Of a stretch of 64,000 nt of DNA, positions 24,766-32,965 are shown piece by piece; within the stretch, counting starts at the first letter, position 1; each line of letters opens with the position of its first letter. The stretch comes from Agromyces allii (lineage in GTDB: Bacteria; Actinomycetota; Actinomycetes; Actinomycetales; Microbacteriaceae). The stretch is taken from the NCBI RefSeq assembly GCF_009749385.1, contig NZ_WBIN01000006.1:124001-188000 (forward strand). Reading direction: 5' to 3'. Under the pieces are notes generated by a model that was not told the DNA's origin, made no database searches, and saw only the letters and a program-made list of their open reading frames with translations. The position numbers and the translations under genes were made by a program.

Positions 24766-25696
24766 GCGCGATCTCCGCCCCGAGCGCGACGTTGCCGCGA
24801 TACACCTCGAGGTTGACCTCGAGGCTCGCGCCGCCGGTCGCGCGCTGCACGTGGTCGAGCAGGAACGGCGTCGTGTCGTGCCCGGTCACGCCCTGCGCGG
24901 ATGCCGCGGCCAGCGCCTCGGCGAGCACCCGGTCGTGGAAGGCGGGGTCGAGCTGCTTCGCCGCATCCACCGGGTTGGCCACGAGCACGGCCTGTGGCAA
25001 CCCGAGCTCGTCGCGCGCGAGCGCCAGCGCCGCGGCATCCGCCGGGCTCTCGATGCGGTAGTCGAGGGCGAAGCCGGAGTCGGTCACGTAGAACGCCGGG
25101 TAGCGCGAGGTGCGGTAGCCGACGACGGGGATGTTCAGGGTCTCGAGGCGCTCGAGCGTCGCGCCGATGTCGAGGATGGACTTGACGCCCGCGCTCACGA
25201 GCGTGATCGGCGTGGTCGCGAGGGTGCCGAGGTCGGCCGACTCGTCGAAGGTCTCGCTCGCGCCGCGGTGCACCCCGCCGAGTCCGCCCGTCGACATCAC
25301 CCGGATGCCGGCGCGATGCGCGAGCCACGCCGTCGCCGCGACGGTTGTTCCGGCGTCGAGGCGCTTGGCGCGGGCGATCGGCAGGTCGCGCAGACTCGCC
25401 TTCACGACGGTTCGCCCGTCTCCCTCGTCGCCGGACGCCCCGCACAGCCGCTCGATCTCGGCGGAGGAGAGGCCGACGACGGGCGTGCCGTCGACGACGC
25501 CGATCGTGGCGGGCGTCACGCCCGCGTCGCGCACCTGCTGCTCGGAGGCCAGCCCGACCTCGAGGTTGCGCGGGCTCGGCAGCCCGTGGGTGAGGATCGT
25601 CGACTCGAGCGCCAGCACCGGCCGGCCGGCCGCGAGCGCGTCACGGACCTCGTCGCCGATGCGGATGCCGGGGGCGGGTGTCTGCATGAGCGTCAT
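24749..25696 (-). CDS. psuG: Pseudouridine-5'-phosphate glycosidase
   Basis: A 315-residue C-glycosidase that reversibly splits pseudouridine 5'-phosphate into uracil and ribose 5-phosphate. Family segments are evident: LALESTILTHGLPSP, the Lys in TVVKASLRDLP, STGGLGGVHRGA, IPVVGYRTSRYPAFYVTDSG and the C-terminal VTGHDTTPFLLDHV. Start ATG 25696 is used, with ATG 25687 three codons later as an alternative; neither has a strong ribosome site. With psuK it forms the two-step pseudouridine salvage route. The 137-nt gap upstream is a divergent promoter shared with the small hypothetical gene at 25834. Confidence 0.93.
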   Translation of the reverse strand: MTLMQTPAPGIRIGDEVRDALAAGRPVLALESTILTHGLPSPRNLEVGLASEQQVRDAGVTPATIGVVDGTPVVGLSSAEIERLCGASGDEGDGRTVVKASLRDLPIARAKRLDAGTTVAATAWLAHRAGIRVMSTGGLGGVHRGASETFDESADLGTLATTPITLVSAGVKSILDIGATLERLETLNIPVVGYRTSRYPAFYVTDSGFALDYRIESPADAAALALARDELGLPQAVLVANPVDAAKQLDPAFHDRVLAEALAAASAQGVTGHDTTPFLLDHVQRATGGASLEVNLEVYRGNVALGAEIARAVAG

Positions 25697-25833
25697 CGTA
25701 GGGCGCGGCCCGGCGCGAGGGGCCCGGCGGCCCGCCGTGCGGCGTGTTTCCGCGTGTGACGCGGGCAGGCGACATCCGCGGATCGCGAGCGTAACGTGGC
25801 CGCATCGAACCCGGAGAACCCCGAGGAGCCCTC

Positions 25834-26184
25834 ATGTCGCATCGCGAGCCGCACGCCGTCACCACGCCCCGCACGGGCGAGGTCATGGGCATGCGCGGCT
25901 GCGAGCACGCGGCGGAGTGCTCGAGCGACCGCCCCGGGCACGGCCTCAACGCCGTGCAGGAGCGCCTCGCCGCGGTGACCGCGAGCAAGTGGATCGACGC
26001 GTTCGTCACCTCGGTCGACGCGAGCGGGTTCGCCTGGCTCGCGACGCTCGACGGCGGCATCCGGCGCGTCTGGCAGCACGAGGCCTTCGGCGGCGCGCTC
26101 GCCGCCGGCGACCCGGTCGCGCTGCACGGGGTCTACGGCGTGCTCGTGGCGGGCGCGCAGCGGTTCAGCGTCGCCGACGCCTGA
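25834..26184 (+). CDS. Small conserved-looking hypothetical protein
   Basis: A 116-residue protein without a motif I can name. After a ~35-residue polar leader with two Cys and several His (MRGCEHAAECSS), it reads LNAVQERLAAVTASKWIDAFVTSVDASGFAWLATLDGGIRRVWQHE, an alpha plus small-barrel pattern. The final LAAGDPVALHGVYGVLVAGAQRFSVA suggests a small beta-barrel. ATG 25834 is preceded by CGAGGAG. Divergent from psuG, convergent with the Met-rich protein gene. Confidence 0.65.
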   Translation: MSHREPHAVTTPRTGEVMGMRGCEHAAECSSDRPGHGLNAVQERLAAVTASKWIDAFVTSVDASGFAWLATLDGGIRRVWQHEAFGGALAAGDPVALHGVYGVLVAGAQRFSVADA

Positions 26185-26225
26185 GCGTCGACGCCTCCGA
26201 GCTCGATCGCGGGCGGTCGACCGGC

Positions 26226-26651
26226 TCACGCCATCGGCATGGCCTCGCTCATCATGCCCATCATCTTCTCCATGGTCATGACGAGCTGATCGCAGGCCAT
26301 CGCGCACATGCGGCAGTGCTCGCTCATGTCGGCGTGCATCATGCACTCGGCCGAGCAGGCGCGCGCCATCATGGTGGTCGACTGCATCATCGACATCATC
26401 ACGCCCATGTCCCAGCCGTGCATGCGCAGCATCATCTTCATCATGGAGTCGCACATGTCGGCGCAGTTGGAGCACATCGAGGCGCAGCGGCCCATGCCCT
26501 CGGCGGCGTCGGCATCGGCGCACATGACGCACGCCTGCATGCAGGCCGAGAGGGCCTCGAGACACTCCTGCATCATCATCGGGTCCATGCCCTGCATCGG
26601 CATGTCCGACGACGACATCGCGCCCTTCATCATGTCCATCGTCATGTTCAT
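26226..26651 (-). CDS. Met/Cys-rich four-helix copper-storage (Csp-like, DUF326) protein
   Basis: A 141-residue protein with 42 methionines and 13 cysteines. The cysteines follow Csp-type spacing along helices: QECLEALSACMQACVMCAD, RCASMCSNCADMCDSM, ARACSAECMMH, HCRMCAMACDQL. Csp proteins are four-helix bundles that hold many Cu(I) ions on Cys lining the core. There is no Tat or Sec signal, so it should be cytosolic like Csp3. Extra Met runs at both ends (NMTMDMMKGAM, MTMEKMMGMMSEAMPMA) exceed what the family needs. Start ATG 26651. It has its own promoter region, and no copper regulator or P-type ATPase is adjacent. Confidence 0.83.
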   Translation of the reverse strand: MNMTMDMMKGAMSSSDMPMQGMDPMMMQECLEALSACMQACVMCADADAAEGMGRCASMCSNCADMCDSMMKMMLRMHGWDMGVMMSMMQSTTMMARACSAECMMHADMSEHCRMCAMACDQLVMTMEKMMGMMSEAMPMA

Positions 26652-26713
26652 CGCTGCACGCTCGCTTCCGGGCTTCGAGCGCCGGGGGATGGCGGCGGAT
26701 GGCTCGGCTGCCC

Positions 26714-26730
26714 TGTTACGCCATGTTACG
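26714..26730. promoter_or_regulatory. Direct repeat TGTTACG-CCA-TGTTACG upstream of the Csp-like gene
   Basis: Two TGTTACG words with a 10-bp period lie 63-79 nt upstream of the Met/Cys-rich gene. A one-turn direct repeat can be a regulator site. The remaining bases of 26652-26816 show nothing else. Confidence 0.3.
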
Positions 26731-26816
26731 TCCGGCCGGTTCGGGCGTGAAGACCCCTCCGTGACGTTCGTGTGAACGGTTCCTCACCTCCGTACCTCGC
26801 GTCCCGGGTGAACGAA

Positions 26817-26856
26817 CGGCAGAGGGGCGGATGCCGCAGCATCCGCCCCTCTGCCG
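26817..26856 (-). terminator. Terminator hairpin after the MHS transporter gene
   Basis: Perfect 18-bp arms (26817-26834 and 26839-26856) with loop CGCA; the arm ends GGGGCGGATGC. It lies on the 3' side of the transporter gene and next to a second palindrome. Confidence 0.7.
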
Positions 26857-26862
26857 TGCATG

Positions 26863-26882
26863 ACGGATGCCGCGGCATCCGT
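26863..26882. terminator. 20-bp perfect palindrome at the transporter 3' end
   Basis: ACGGATGCCGCGGCATCCGT is fully self-complementary and lies 11 nt from the transporter stop codon. Together with the 26817 hairpin it forms a double terminator. Confidence 0.6.
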
Positions 26883-26892
26883 TCGACCGCAC

Positions 26893-28260
26893 CTACGCGT
26901 CGATGTCGACGTCCTTCGTCTCCTTCGAGACGAGCAGGGCGATGAGCGTCAGCACGGCCATGACCGACAGGTAGACGCCGACCCAGAACGGGCTGCCGCC
27001 GCCGGCCTGCCAGAGCGCGACCGCGATGAACGGGGCCACCGCGGCGCCGAGGATCGACGACACGTTGTACGAGATGCCGGAGCCCGTGTAGCGCACGTTC
27101 GTCGGGAACAGCTCGGGCAGCAGCGCGCCCATCGGTCCGAACGTGAGGCCCATGAGCGAGAAGCCCACGACGAGCCAGATCATGACGCCCGCGAAGCCCG
27201 CGGAGAGCAGCGGAACCCAGACCAGGCCGAACACGATGATGCCGAGCGTGACCCAGATGAGCGTCTTGCGACGGCCCCAGCGGTCGGCGAGCGGACCAGA
27301 GATGAGCGTGAACACGCCGAAGAACAGCACGCCGCCGATGAGCATGAGCACGAAGGTGCTGTACGAGTAGCCGAGGCCGGGCAGGGCGCCCTCGGCGGCC
27401 TCGACCGGTGCACGGCCGTAGCTCAGCGAGAACGTCGTCATGAGGTAGAAGAGCACGTAGGTCGCGAGCATGAAGAACGTGCCGAGGATGAGCTTGCGCC
27501 AGTGGTCCTTGAAGACCGTGGCGAGCGGCAGGCGCTTGAGCTTGCCCTGCTCGGAGGCCTTCGAGAACGCCGTCGACTCGACGAGGCGAAGTCGCACCCA
27601 GAGGCCGACGACGACCATGACGACCGAGAACAGGAACGGGATGCGCCAGCCCCAGTCGAGGAACGCCTGCGAGGGCATCGACGGGTCGTCGCTCGGCAGC
27701 ACCGCGGCGATGACGAGGAACAGGCCGTTCGCGATGATGAAGCCGATCGGCGCACCCAGCTGCGGGAACGTGCCGTACCAGGCGCGCTTGCCCGCCGGGG
27801 CGTTCTCGGTCGCGACGAGCGCGGCCCCCGACCACTCGCCGCCGAGCGCGAAGCCCTGCGCGATGCGCAGGATCACGAGGAGCAGCGGGGCGAGCCAGCC
27901 GACGAGCGCGTAGGTCGGCAGCACGCCGATGAGGAAGGTCGCGATGCCCATGGTGAGCAGCGCGCCGACGAGCGTCGCCTTGCGGCCGTGCTTGTCGCCG
28001 AGATGGCCGAAGACGATCGCGCCCAGGGGGCGGGCGACCATGGCCGCGCCGAACACGGCGAACGAGGCGAGCAGCGCCGTGGTGGCGTCGCCCGTCGGGA
28101 AGAACAGGTGCGGGAACACGAGCACCGCGGCCGTCGCGTAGACGTAGAAGTCGTAGAACTCGATCGTCGTGCCGATGAGGCTCGCGAGCACGACGCGGCT
28201 GCGCGGATTGGCGGGGGTGTTCGGTGCGGATGCGGCCGTGGCCGCGGGTGTTGCTGACAT
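26893..28260 (-). CDS. MFS transporter, metabolite:H+ symporter (MHS) family
   Basis: A 455-residue transporter with about twelve membrane helices. MHS hallmarks are present: LIGTTIEFYDFYVYATAA in helix 1, the loop motif GHLGDKHGRKATLV between helices 2 and 3, RIAQGFALGGEWSGAALVATENAP in helix 4, and GPLADRWGRRKTL in the second half. Family members carry dicarboxylates, shikimate, proline/betaine or aromatic acids with protons; the substrate is open. ATG 28260 is chosen because the helix 1 motif begins ~30 residues later; an in-frame ATG at 28359 would add a basic extension. It is a single gene with double terminators. Confidence 0.9.
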   Translation of the reverse strand: MSATPAATAASAPNTPANPRSRVVLASLIGTTIEFYDFYVYATAAVLVFPHLFFPTGDATTALLASFAVFGAAMVARPLGAIVFGHLGDKHGRKATLVGALLTMGIATFLIGVLPTYALVGWLAPLLLVILRIAQGFALGGEWSGAALVATENAPAGKRAWYGTFPQLGAPIGFIIANGLFLVIAAVLPSDDPSMPSQAFLDWGWRIPFLFSVVMVVVGLWVRLRLVESTAFSKASEQGKLKRLPLATVFKDHWRKLILGTFFMLATYVLFYLMTTFSLSYGRAPVEAAEGALPGLGYSYSTFVLMLIGGVLFFGVFTLISGPLADRWGRRKTLIWVTLGIIVFGLVWVPLLSAGFAGVMIWLVVGFSLMGLTFGPMGALLPELFPTNVRYTGSGISYNVSSILGAAVAPFIAVALWQAGGGSPFWVGVYLSVMAVLTLIALLVSKETKDVDIDA

Positions 28261-28566
28261 TGCGGGCGAGGACTCCAGTGGTGCGGCGCGCGTTCGAGGC
28301 TCGAACCTGCGCTCAGGAAGGATCACTGCGCCCCGAGGCGTGTCGGTCTGGCTGGGCACGGGGGCAGGCGGGGAATCGTCGCTTGTGGCAACCGAACAAG
28401 CCTACGCTCCGTCGCGGAGGGCCGCCCCGGCGGCGGCTGCCTCGAGCGATGAGCGGTGCGGATGCTGCGACGAACGGTCGGATGCCGAGGCATCCGACCG
28501 TTCGGTGGTGTGCGTGACGCAGTGCAGTGCTGCGCGTCGCGGTGCGGCGCGTCGCGGTGAGGCGCG
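28261..28566. other. 306-nt intergenic region with hairpin and small tandem repeat
   Basis: No convincing gene is present. The region holds the transporter promoter, a perfect 16-bp hairpin (28471-28504, see terminator) and a 15-bp tandem repeat, GCGCGTCGCGGTG at 28532 and 28547 with a partial third copy at 28562 that runs into the end of the next gene. Confidence 0.5.
28471..28504 (-). terminator. Hairpin after the small membrane protein gene
   Basis: CGAACGGTCGGATGCC (28471-28486) pairs perfectly with 28489-28504 around two bases, giving a four-base loop in practice. It lies 63 nt beyond the stop of the minus-strand gene at 28567. Confidence 0.6.
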
Positions 28567-28920
28567 TCAGCGCCAGATGACCGCCAGCGCCGCGTTCAGT
28601 GCCGTGAGGATGCCGATCGCCCAGAACATCCAGCGGGGCACGGCCTCGTTGCGGCGCTGTCGTGCCGAACCGATGCCGATGAACGCGCCGATGATGACCA
28701 GCACGACGAGCTTCGTGCCGATCTTGGCGTAGTTGAGGTCGTACGAGATGCCCCACGGAGCGGCCAGCGCGAGGCCGGCGACACCGGCGATGAGCAGGCC
28801 CCAGTTCATGAGACGGGTCACCTGATAGCGGCGGTTCACCGCCTCGACCGCCCAGGCCCCGAAGAGCAGGGCGAACCCGATGAGGTGGATGAACACGACG
28901 ATGTGGCGCAGGGTCTCCAT
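28567..28920 (-). CDS. Small four-helix membrane protein
   Basis: A 117-residue integral membrane protein with four hydrophobic helices: ~7-26 (VVFIHLIGFALLFGAWAVEA), ~40-57 (WGLLIAGVAGLALAAPWG), ~68-83 (IGTKLVVLVIIGAFIG) and ~97-114 (WMFWAIGILTALNAALAV). The His in FIHLIGFA and the overall pattern resemble small cytochrome-b-like or DUF-type proteins of actinobacteria, but no heme or metal motif is certain. ATG 28920. It is a single gene just downstream of ribH on the same strand (71-nt gap), and might be read through from the rib operon. Function unknown. Confidence 0.7.
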   Translation of the reverse strand: METLRHIVVFIHLIGFALLFGAWAVEAVNRRYQVTRLMNWGLLIAGVAGLALAAPWGISYDLNYAKIGTKLVVLVIIGAFIGIGSARQRRNEAVPRWMFWAIGILTALNAALAVIWR

Positions 28921-28991
28921 GTGGCGAGTCTAGATTCTACGACTCGTCGAAGTCGACCATCGAAGGATTGAGAAACGGCCCGGGCGGCGAC

Positions 28992-29462
28992 TCAGCCGCG
29001 AACGGCGCGCAGTGCGCGCACCGTGGCGATGGCCGCCTCGGCCGCCTCTCGCCCCTTGTCCTCCTTCGAGCCGGGCAGGCCCGCTCGGTCGAGGCCCTGC
29101 TGCTCGTCGTCGAGGGTGAGCACGCCGAAGCCGACGGGCTTGCCCGTGTCGAGCGCGACGCGCGTCAGGCCGTCGGTCGCGGCCGCCGAGACGTACTCGA
29201 AGTGTGGCGTGCCGCCGCGGATGATCACGCCGAGCGCGACCACGGCGTCGGCGCCGGCCTCGAGGGCCGCCTTCGACACCACGGGCAGCTCGAAGCTGCC
29301 GGGCACGCGCACGAGCGAGAACGAGGCGCCGGCCTCTTCGAGGGTGCGGGTCGCACCGGCGATGAGCGCGTCGGTGATCACGTCGTGCCAGCTGCCGGCG
29401 ACGATGACCACCTCGAGCCCGGTGCCGTCGACGTCGAGGGTGGGGGAGCCGGCTCCGCTCAT
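28992..29462 (-). CDS. ribH: 6,7-dimethyl-8-ribityllumazine synthase
   Basis: A 156-residue lumazine synthase that condenses the RibD-derived pyrimidine with 3,4-dihydroxy-2-butanone 4-phosphate. The substrate-binding segments [44 protein letters not shown] (with the catalytic His) and [18 protein letters not shown] are all present. ATG 29462 overlaps the ribBA stop (ATGA). It is the last gene of the riboflavin operon. Confidence 0.96.
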   Translation of the reverse strand: MSGAGSPTLDVDGTGLEVVIVAGSWHDVITDALIAGATRTLEEAGASFSLVRVPGSFELPVVSKAALEAGADAVVALGVIIRGGTPHFEYVSAAATDGLTRVALDTGKPVGFGVLTLDDEQQGLDRAGLPGSKEDKGREAAEAAIATVRALRAVRG

Positions 29463-30763
29463 GATGCGTGTCCTTCCAGAAGGGCCTCAGCCGCGGCATC
29501 CGCGAGCTGGGCGTCGTCGATCGCGTGGCCCATGCGGCGACGCTTGGTCTCGAGATAGCCGGTGTTGACCGCGCCGACGCCGACGACGAGCGGCAGGCGC
29601 TCGGCCACCGCGATGCCGTGGGCCTCGAGCTGGCGCACCTTCTCGGGGTTGTTCGTCAGCAGTCGAACGCGCTCGATGCCGAGGTCGGTGAGGATCGCGG
29701 TCGCGGCGCGGTAGTCGCGGGCGTCGGCCGGGAGGCCGAGCGCCACGTTCGCGTCGAGCGTGTCGAGGCCGTCCTCCTGCAGGCGGTAGGCGCGCAGCTT
29801 GTTGATGAGGCCGATGCCCCGCCCCTCGTGTCCGCGCAGGTAGACGACGACGCCGCCGAGCTGCTGGATCTCCTCGAGGGCCGCGTCGAGCTGGGGTCCG
29901 CACTCGCACTTCAGCGAGCCGAACGCCTCGCCCGTCAGGCACTCGGAGTGCACGCGCACGACGGCGCCCGCGGCATCCGTCGCCGGATCGCCGGCGATGA
30001 TCGCGACGTGGTCGGCGCCCGTCTCCTGGTCGCGGTAGGCGCGCACACGGAAGTCTCCGTGGGTGGTCGGCAGGGCCGTCTCGACCTCGAAGCGCACGCG
30101 CGACGACTCGGGCACCGCGGTCAGCACCGGGCCGTCGGCCAGGTCGTGCCCGGCGTGCCAGGTCTGCAGCCACTCGATGAGAGCTGCGACGGTCGTGACG
30201 GGCAGGCCCTCGCGCTCGCCGAACTCGATGAGGCCGGGAAGGCGCATCATGTCGCCGTCGTCGGTGACGATCTCGCCGATGACCCCCACGGGCGAGAGCC
30301 CGGCGAGGCGCATGAGGTCGACGGCCGCCTCGGTGTGCCCGGCGCGCTCGCGCACGCCGCCCTCGACGGCGCGCAGCGGGATCACGTGTCCGGGGCGCAC
30401 GAGCCGGTCGGGCGCGGACTCGGGGTCGGCGAGCACGCGCAGCGTGTGCGCCCGGTCGCTCGCGCTGATGCCGGTCGAGGTGCGGTCGCTCGCGTCGACC
30501 GAGATCGTGTAGGCCGTGGTGCGCGCGTCTTCGTTGCGCTCGACCATGAGCGGCAGCTCGAGCCGGTCGGCGAACGCGTTCGGCATGGGCGCGCAGAGGT
30601 AGCCGCTCGTGTGGCGCACCATCCAGGCGATCCACTCGCGCGTGGCGAACTCGGCGGCCATGATCGCGTCGCCCTCGTTCTCGCGGCCCTCGTCGTCGGC
30701 CACGATCACGGGCTTGCCGGCGCGCAGCGCGTCGAGCACCTCGGGGATCGTTGCGAGGCTCAT
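29459..30763 (-). CDS. ribBA: Bifunctional 3,4-dihydroxy-2-butanone-4-phosphate synthase / GTP cyclohydrolase II
   Basis: A 434-residue fusion supplying both branches of riboflavin synthesis. Residues ~1-205 are the RibB half, with [20 protein letters not shown] and the substrate loop [20 protein letters not shown]. Residues ~220-415 are GTP cyclohydrolase II, with zinc cysteines in [20 protein letters not shown] and the catalytic [10 protein letters not shown]. Both active sites look intact. ATG 30763 has AGGAG seven bases upstream and overlaps the ribE stop by 4 nt. The ~20 C-terminal residues after the cyclohydrolase core are slightly longer than in some homologues. Confidence 0.97.
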   Translation of the reverse strand: MSLATIPEVLDALRAGKPVIVADDEGRENEGDAIMAAEFATREWIAWMVRHTSGYLCAPMPNAFADRLELPLMVERNEDARTTAYTISVDASDRTSTGISASDRAHTLRVLADPESAPDRLVRPGHVIPLRAVEGGVRERAGHTEAAVDLMRLAGLSPVGVIGEIVTDDGDMMRLPGLIEFGEREGLPVTTVAALIEWLQTWHAGHDLADGPVLTAVPESSRVRFEVETALPTTHGDFRVRAYRDQETGADHVAIIAGDPATDAAGAVVRVHSECLTGEAFGSLKCECGPQLDAALEEIQQLGGVVVYLRGHEGRGIGLINKLRAYRLQEDGLDTLDANVALGLPADARDYRAATAILTDLGIERVRLLTNNPEKVRQLEAHGIAVAERLPLVVGVGAVNTGYLETKRRRMGHAIDDAQLADAAAEALLEGHAS

Positions 30764-31425
30764 CGTGCTGCTCCTGTCGTGGCGGTCGCGGGTTCGGCGA
30801 GTGACGACGGCAGCGACCGGTGCGCGTCGAGGCGCAGCATCCGCTCCACGTGCCTGGCGAGGATGTCGGTCTCGATGTTGACGCGGTCGCCCACGACGAG
30901 GCCGCCGAGGGTCGTCGCGGTGAGCGTCTCGGGGATGAGCGAGACCTCGAACCACGAGCCGTCGGCCTCGTCGCCGAGCGCGCTCACGGTGAGCGAGACG
31001 CCGTCGACCGCGATCGAGCCCTTGTCGACGACGAGGGCGGCGTGCGCGGCGTCGAGCGAGAAGCGGATGACGCGCCACGCGTCGCCCGGGCGCACCTCGA
31101 GCACCGTCGCGGTGCCGTCGATGTGGCCCTGCACGATGTGGCCGCCGAGGCGGTCGCCGACGAGGGCGGCGCGCTCGAGGTTGACGCGGCGGCCCGCCTC
31201 GACGGTGTCGAGGGTCGACATCGCGAGCGTCTGCGCCATCACGTCCGCCGTGAACGACTCGTCGTCGAACGCGACGACCGTGAGGCACACGCCCGAGACC
31301 GAGATCGAGTCGCCGTGCTTCGCGCCGGTGACCGCCAGGGGTCCGCGCACGGTGAGGCGAGCGGCGTCTGCCGTGTGCTCGACGCCCGTGACGGTGCCCA
31401 GGTCTTCGATGATTCCGGTGAACAT
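30760..31425 (-). CDS. ribE: Riboflavin synthase, alpha subunit
   Basis: A 221-residue riboflavin synthase, which dismutates two lumazines to riboflavin. The family's duplicated barrel is clear: MFTGIIEDLGTV with ISVSGVCLTV in the first half, and GHIVQGHIDGTATV with IAVDGVSLTVSAL in the second. The last ~20 residues are an Ala/Thr tail beyond the conserved core. ATG 31425 is one base after the ribD stop, and its own stop overlaps the ribBA start. Confidence 0.95.
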   Translation of the reverse strand: MFTGIIEDLGTVTGVEHTADAARLTVRGPLAVTGAKHGDSISVSGVCLTVVAFDDESFTADVMAQTLAMSTLDTVEAGRRVNLERAALVGDRLGGHIVQGHIDGTATVLEVRPGDAWRVIRFSLDAAHAALVVDKGSIAVDGVSLTVSALGDEADGSWFEVSLIPETLTATTLGGLVVGDRVNIETDILARHVERMLRLDAHRSLPSSLAEPATATTGAAR

Positions 31426-31426
31426 G

Positions 31427-32551
31427 TCAGTTCCCTTCCGTGGAGCCGGCCGAGTCGCGCGCGGCGCGGCTCGAGATCGGGTGGGCGACGAGCAGGACGT
31501 CGTCGCCGAGCCGCTCGATGGCGGCGAAGTCGTAGCGGCGGGCCTCGCCGATGGTGGTCACGCCGAGGTCGCCGAGCGCGAGGCGCCCGCCGCCGAGCAG
31601 TGCGGGCGCGAGGTAGACGAGCACCTCGTCGGCGAGGCCGGCCGCGATGAACGCGCTCGCGAGGGTCGGTCCGCCCTCGACGAAGAGCGAGCGGATGCCG
31701 CGGTGCGCGAGCTCGCGGAGGTCGTCGGCGAGGTCGGCACCGGCGAGGCTCACGAGCGCGTCGGCGTGCGGGTGCCGCTCGAGCGCGGCGCCGGCGGGCA
31801 CCGGTCGGCGGCCGAAGACGACCGGGATCGGCTGCGAGCCGAGCAGCGAGCCGTCGGCGCCGCGCGCGGTCAGCGAGGGATCGTCGGCGAGCACGGTGCC
31901 CGTGCCGACCGCGATCGCGTCGGCGGCCGCCCGGCGCACGTGCACGTCGGCGCGGGCCTCGGGGCCCGTGATCCACTGGCTCGTGCCGTCGTCGGCTGCG
32001 GCGCGCCCGTCGAGGCTCGACGCCCACTTGACGATCACGCGGGGGCGGTGCGTGCGGGCCGTGAAGAGCCAGTCGCCGAGGAATGCCTCGGCCTCGTCGA
32101 CGAGCGCGGCGTCCGCCCGCTCGACGTCGACGCCCGCGTCGCGCAGGCGCTCGGCGCCGCCCGACGAGTGCTCGCCCGGGTCTGCGACCGCGTACACGAC
32201 GCGCGCGACGCCCGCGGCGATGAGGGCCTCGGCGCACGGGCCCGTGCGGCCCGTGTGGTTGCAGGGCTCGAGCGTGACGATCGCGGTGGCTCCGGCGGCC
32301 TCGCCCGCGGCGAGGTGGCTGAGCGCGTCGACCTCGGCGTGCGCGGTGCCCGCGCCGCGGTGCCACCCCTCGGCGAGCACGTCGCCGTCGGCGGTGAGCA
32401 GCACGCATCCGACCCGCGGGTTCACGCCCCGGGCCGGGCCGTTCGCGGCGATCTCGAGGGCGCGGCGCATGGCCGACGCCTCGCGCGCGGCGCGGTCGAC
32501 GGAGGCGTGCCCGCCCGCAGTGCGGTCGTCGTGGTGCGCCGCCGTCGTCAT
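31427..32551 (-). CDS. ribD: Bifunctional diaminohydroxyphosphoribosylaminopyrimidine deaminase / reductase
   Basis: A 374-residue enzyme that performs the second and third steps of riboflavin synthesis. The N-terminal deaminase (about 20-150) has the zinc motif HAEVDALSHL with PCNHTGRTGPCAEAL. The C-terminal NADPH-dependent reductase has RVIVKWASSLDGRAAADDG, DAIAVGTGTVLADDPSLTAR and FVEGGPTLASAFI. ATG 32551. It is the first gene of the operon and follows an FMN riboswitch, so flavin levels should control it. Confidence 0.95.
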   Translation of the reverse strand: MTTAAHHDDRTAGGHASVDRAAREASAMRRALEIAANGPARGVNPRVGCVLLTADGDVLAEGWHRGAGTAHAEVDALSHLAAGEAAGATAIVTLEPCNHTGRTGPCAEALIAAGVARVVYAVADPGEHSSGGAERLRDAGVDVERADAALVDEAEAFLGDWLFTARTHRPRVIVKWASSLDGRAAADDGTSQWITGPEARADVHVRRAAADAIAVGTGTVLADDPSLTARGADGSLLGSQPIPVVFGRRPVPAGAALERHPHADALVSLAGADLADDLRELAHRGIRSLFVEGGPTLASAFIAAGLADEVLVYLAPALLGGGRLALGDLGVTTIGEARRYDFAAIERLGDDVLLVAHPISSRAARDSAGSTEGN

Positions 32552-32625
32552 CCGTGGTCCTGTCGTCAGGCTCCGGGGATGTTCGGCAACGCCGAGAACG
32601 CCGACCGTGCACGAAGCACAGCCGA

Positions 32626-32766
32626 CACGTGCCGCCTCCCATCCGGACTTTCACCGTCGGTTCCGGAATTCCACCGGATCAACCAGGGGCGTGAGGCCGA
32701 AGACCTCGCACCCGCAGTTCGCGGACTGTCACCGCCGGCTCGGAATTACACCGACCCCGGAGCACG
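32626..32766 (-). ncRNA. FMN riboswitch (RFN element)
   Basis: On the minus strand the leader of ribD carries RFN landmarks in order: CTCCGGGGTCGGTGTAATTC at the 5' side, GCGGTGACAGTCCGCGAAC, CTGGTTGATCCGGTGGAATT, ACCGACGGTGAAAGTCCGGA and finally GATGGGAGGCGGCAC. These are the conserved junction and loop sequences of FMN riboswitches. The 75 nt between it and the ribD start contain the short dyads of the expression platform. Ligand binding should repress the rib operon. Confidence 0.93.
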
Positions 32767-32883
32767 TTGTTCGTGTCGATTCTAGTCAACGCCGCATGGG
32801 CCGACGTATTCCCCGTCGTTTTCCCCGTCGTTCGACGCAATGCGCGCACCCGTCACGCCGCGTCACGATGCGCCGACGGACGA

Positions 32884-32934
32884 GCGGATGCCGCGGGCGG
32901 CCGAGGCGTCGCAGCGGCCGCCCGCGGCATCCGC
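32884..32934 (-). terminator. Terminator hairpin after the SorC-family regulator gene
   Basis: Perfect 20-bp arms (32884-32903 and 32915-32934, GCGGATGCCGCGGGCGGCCG) around an 11-base loop, 32 nt beyond the stop at 32966. No gene is present between this hairpin and the riboswitch. Confidence 0.72.
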
Positions 32935-32965
32935 CCGCCGGATCGGTGCGCGGCGACCCGCCTGC

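Noticed and set aside
8689..32934. CGGATGCCG palindromes as insertion-sequence ends or mobile REP elements
   Set aside because: No transposase or target-site duplication accompanies them, arm lengths and loops differ each time, and they sit at gene ends, so terminators are the simpler reading.
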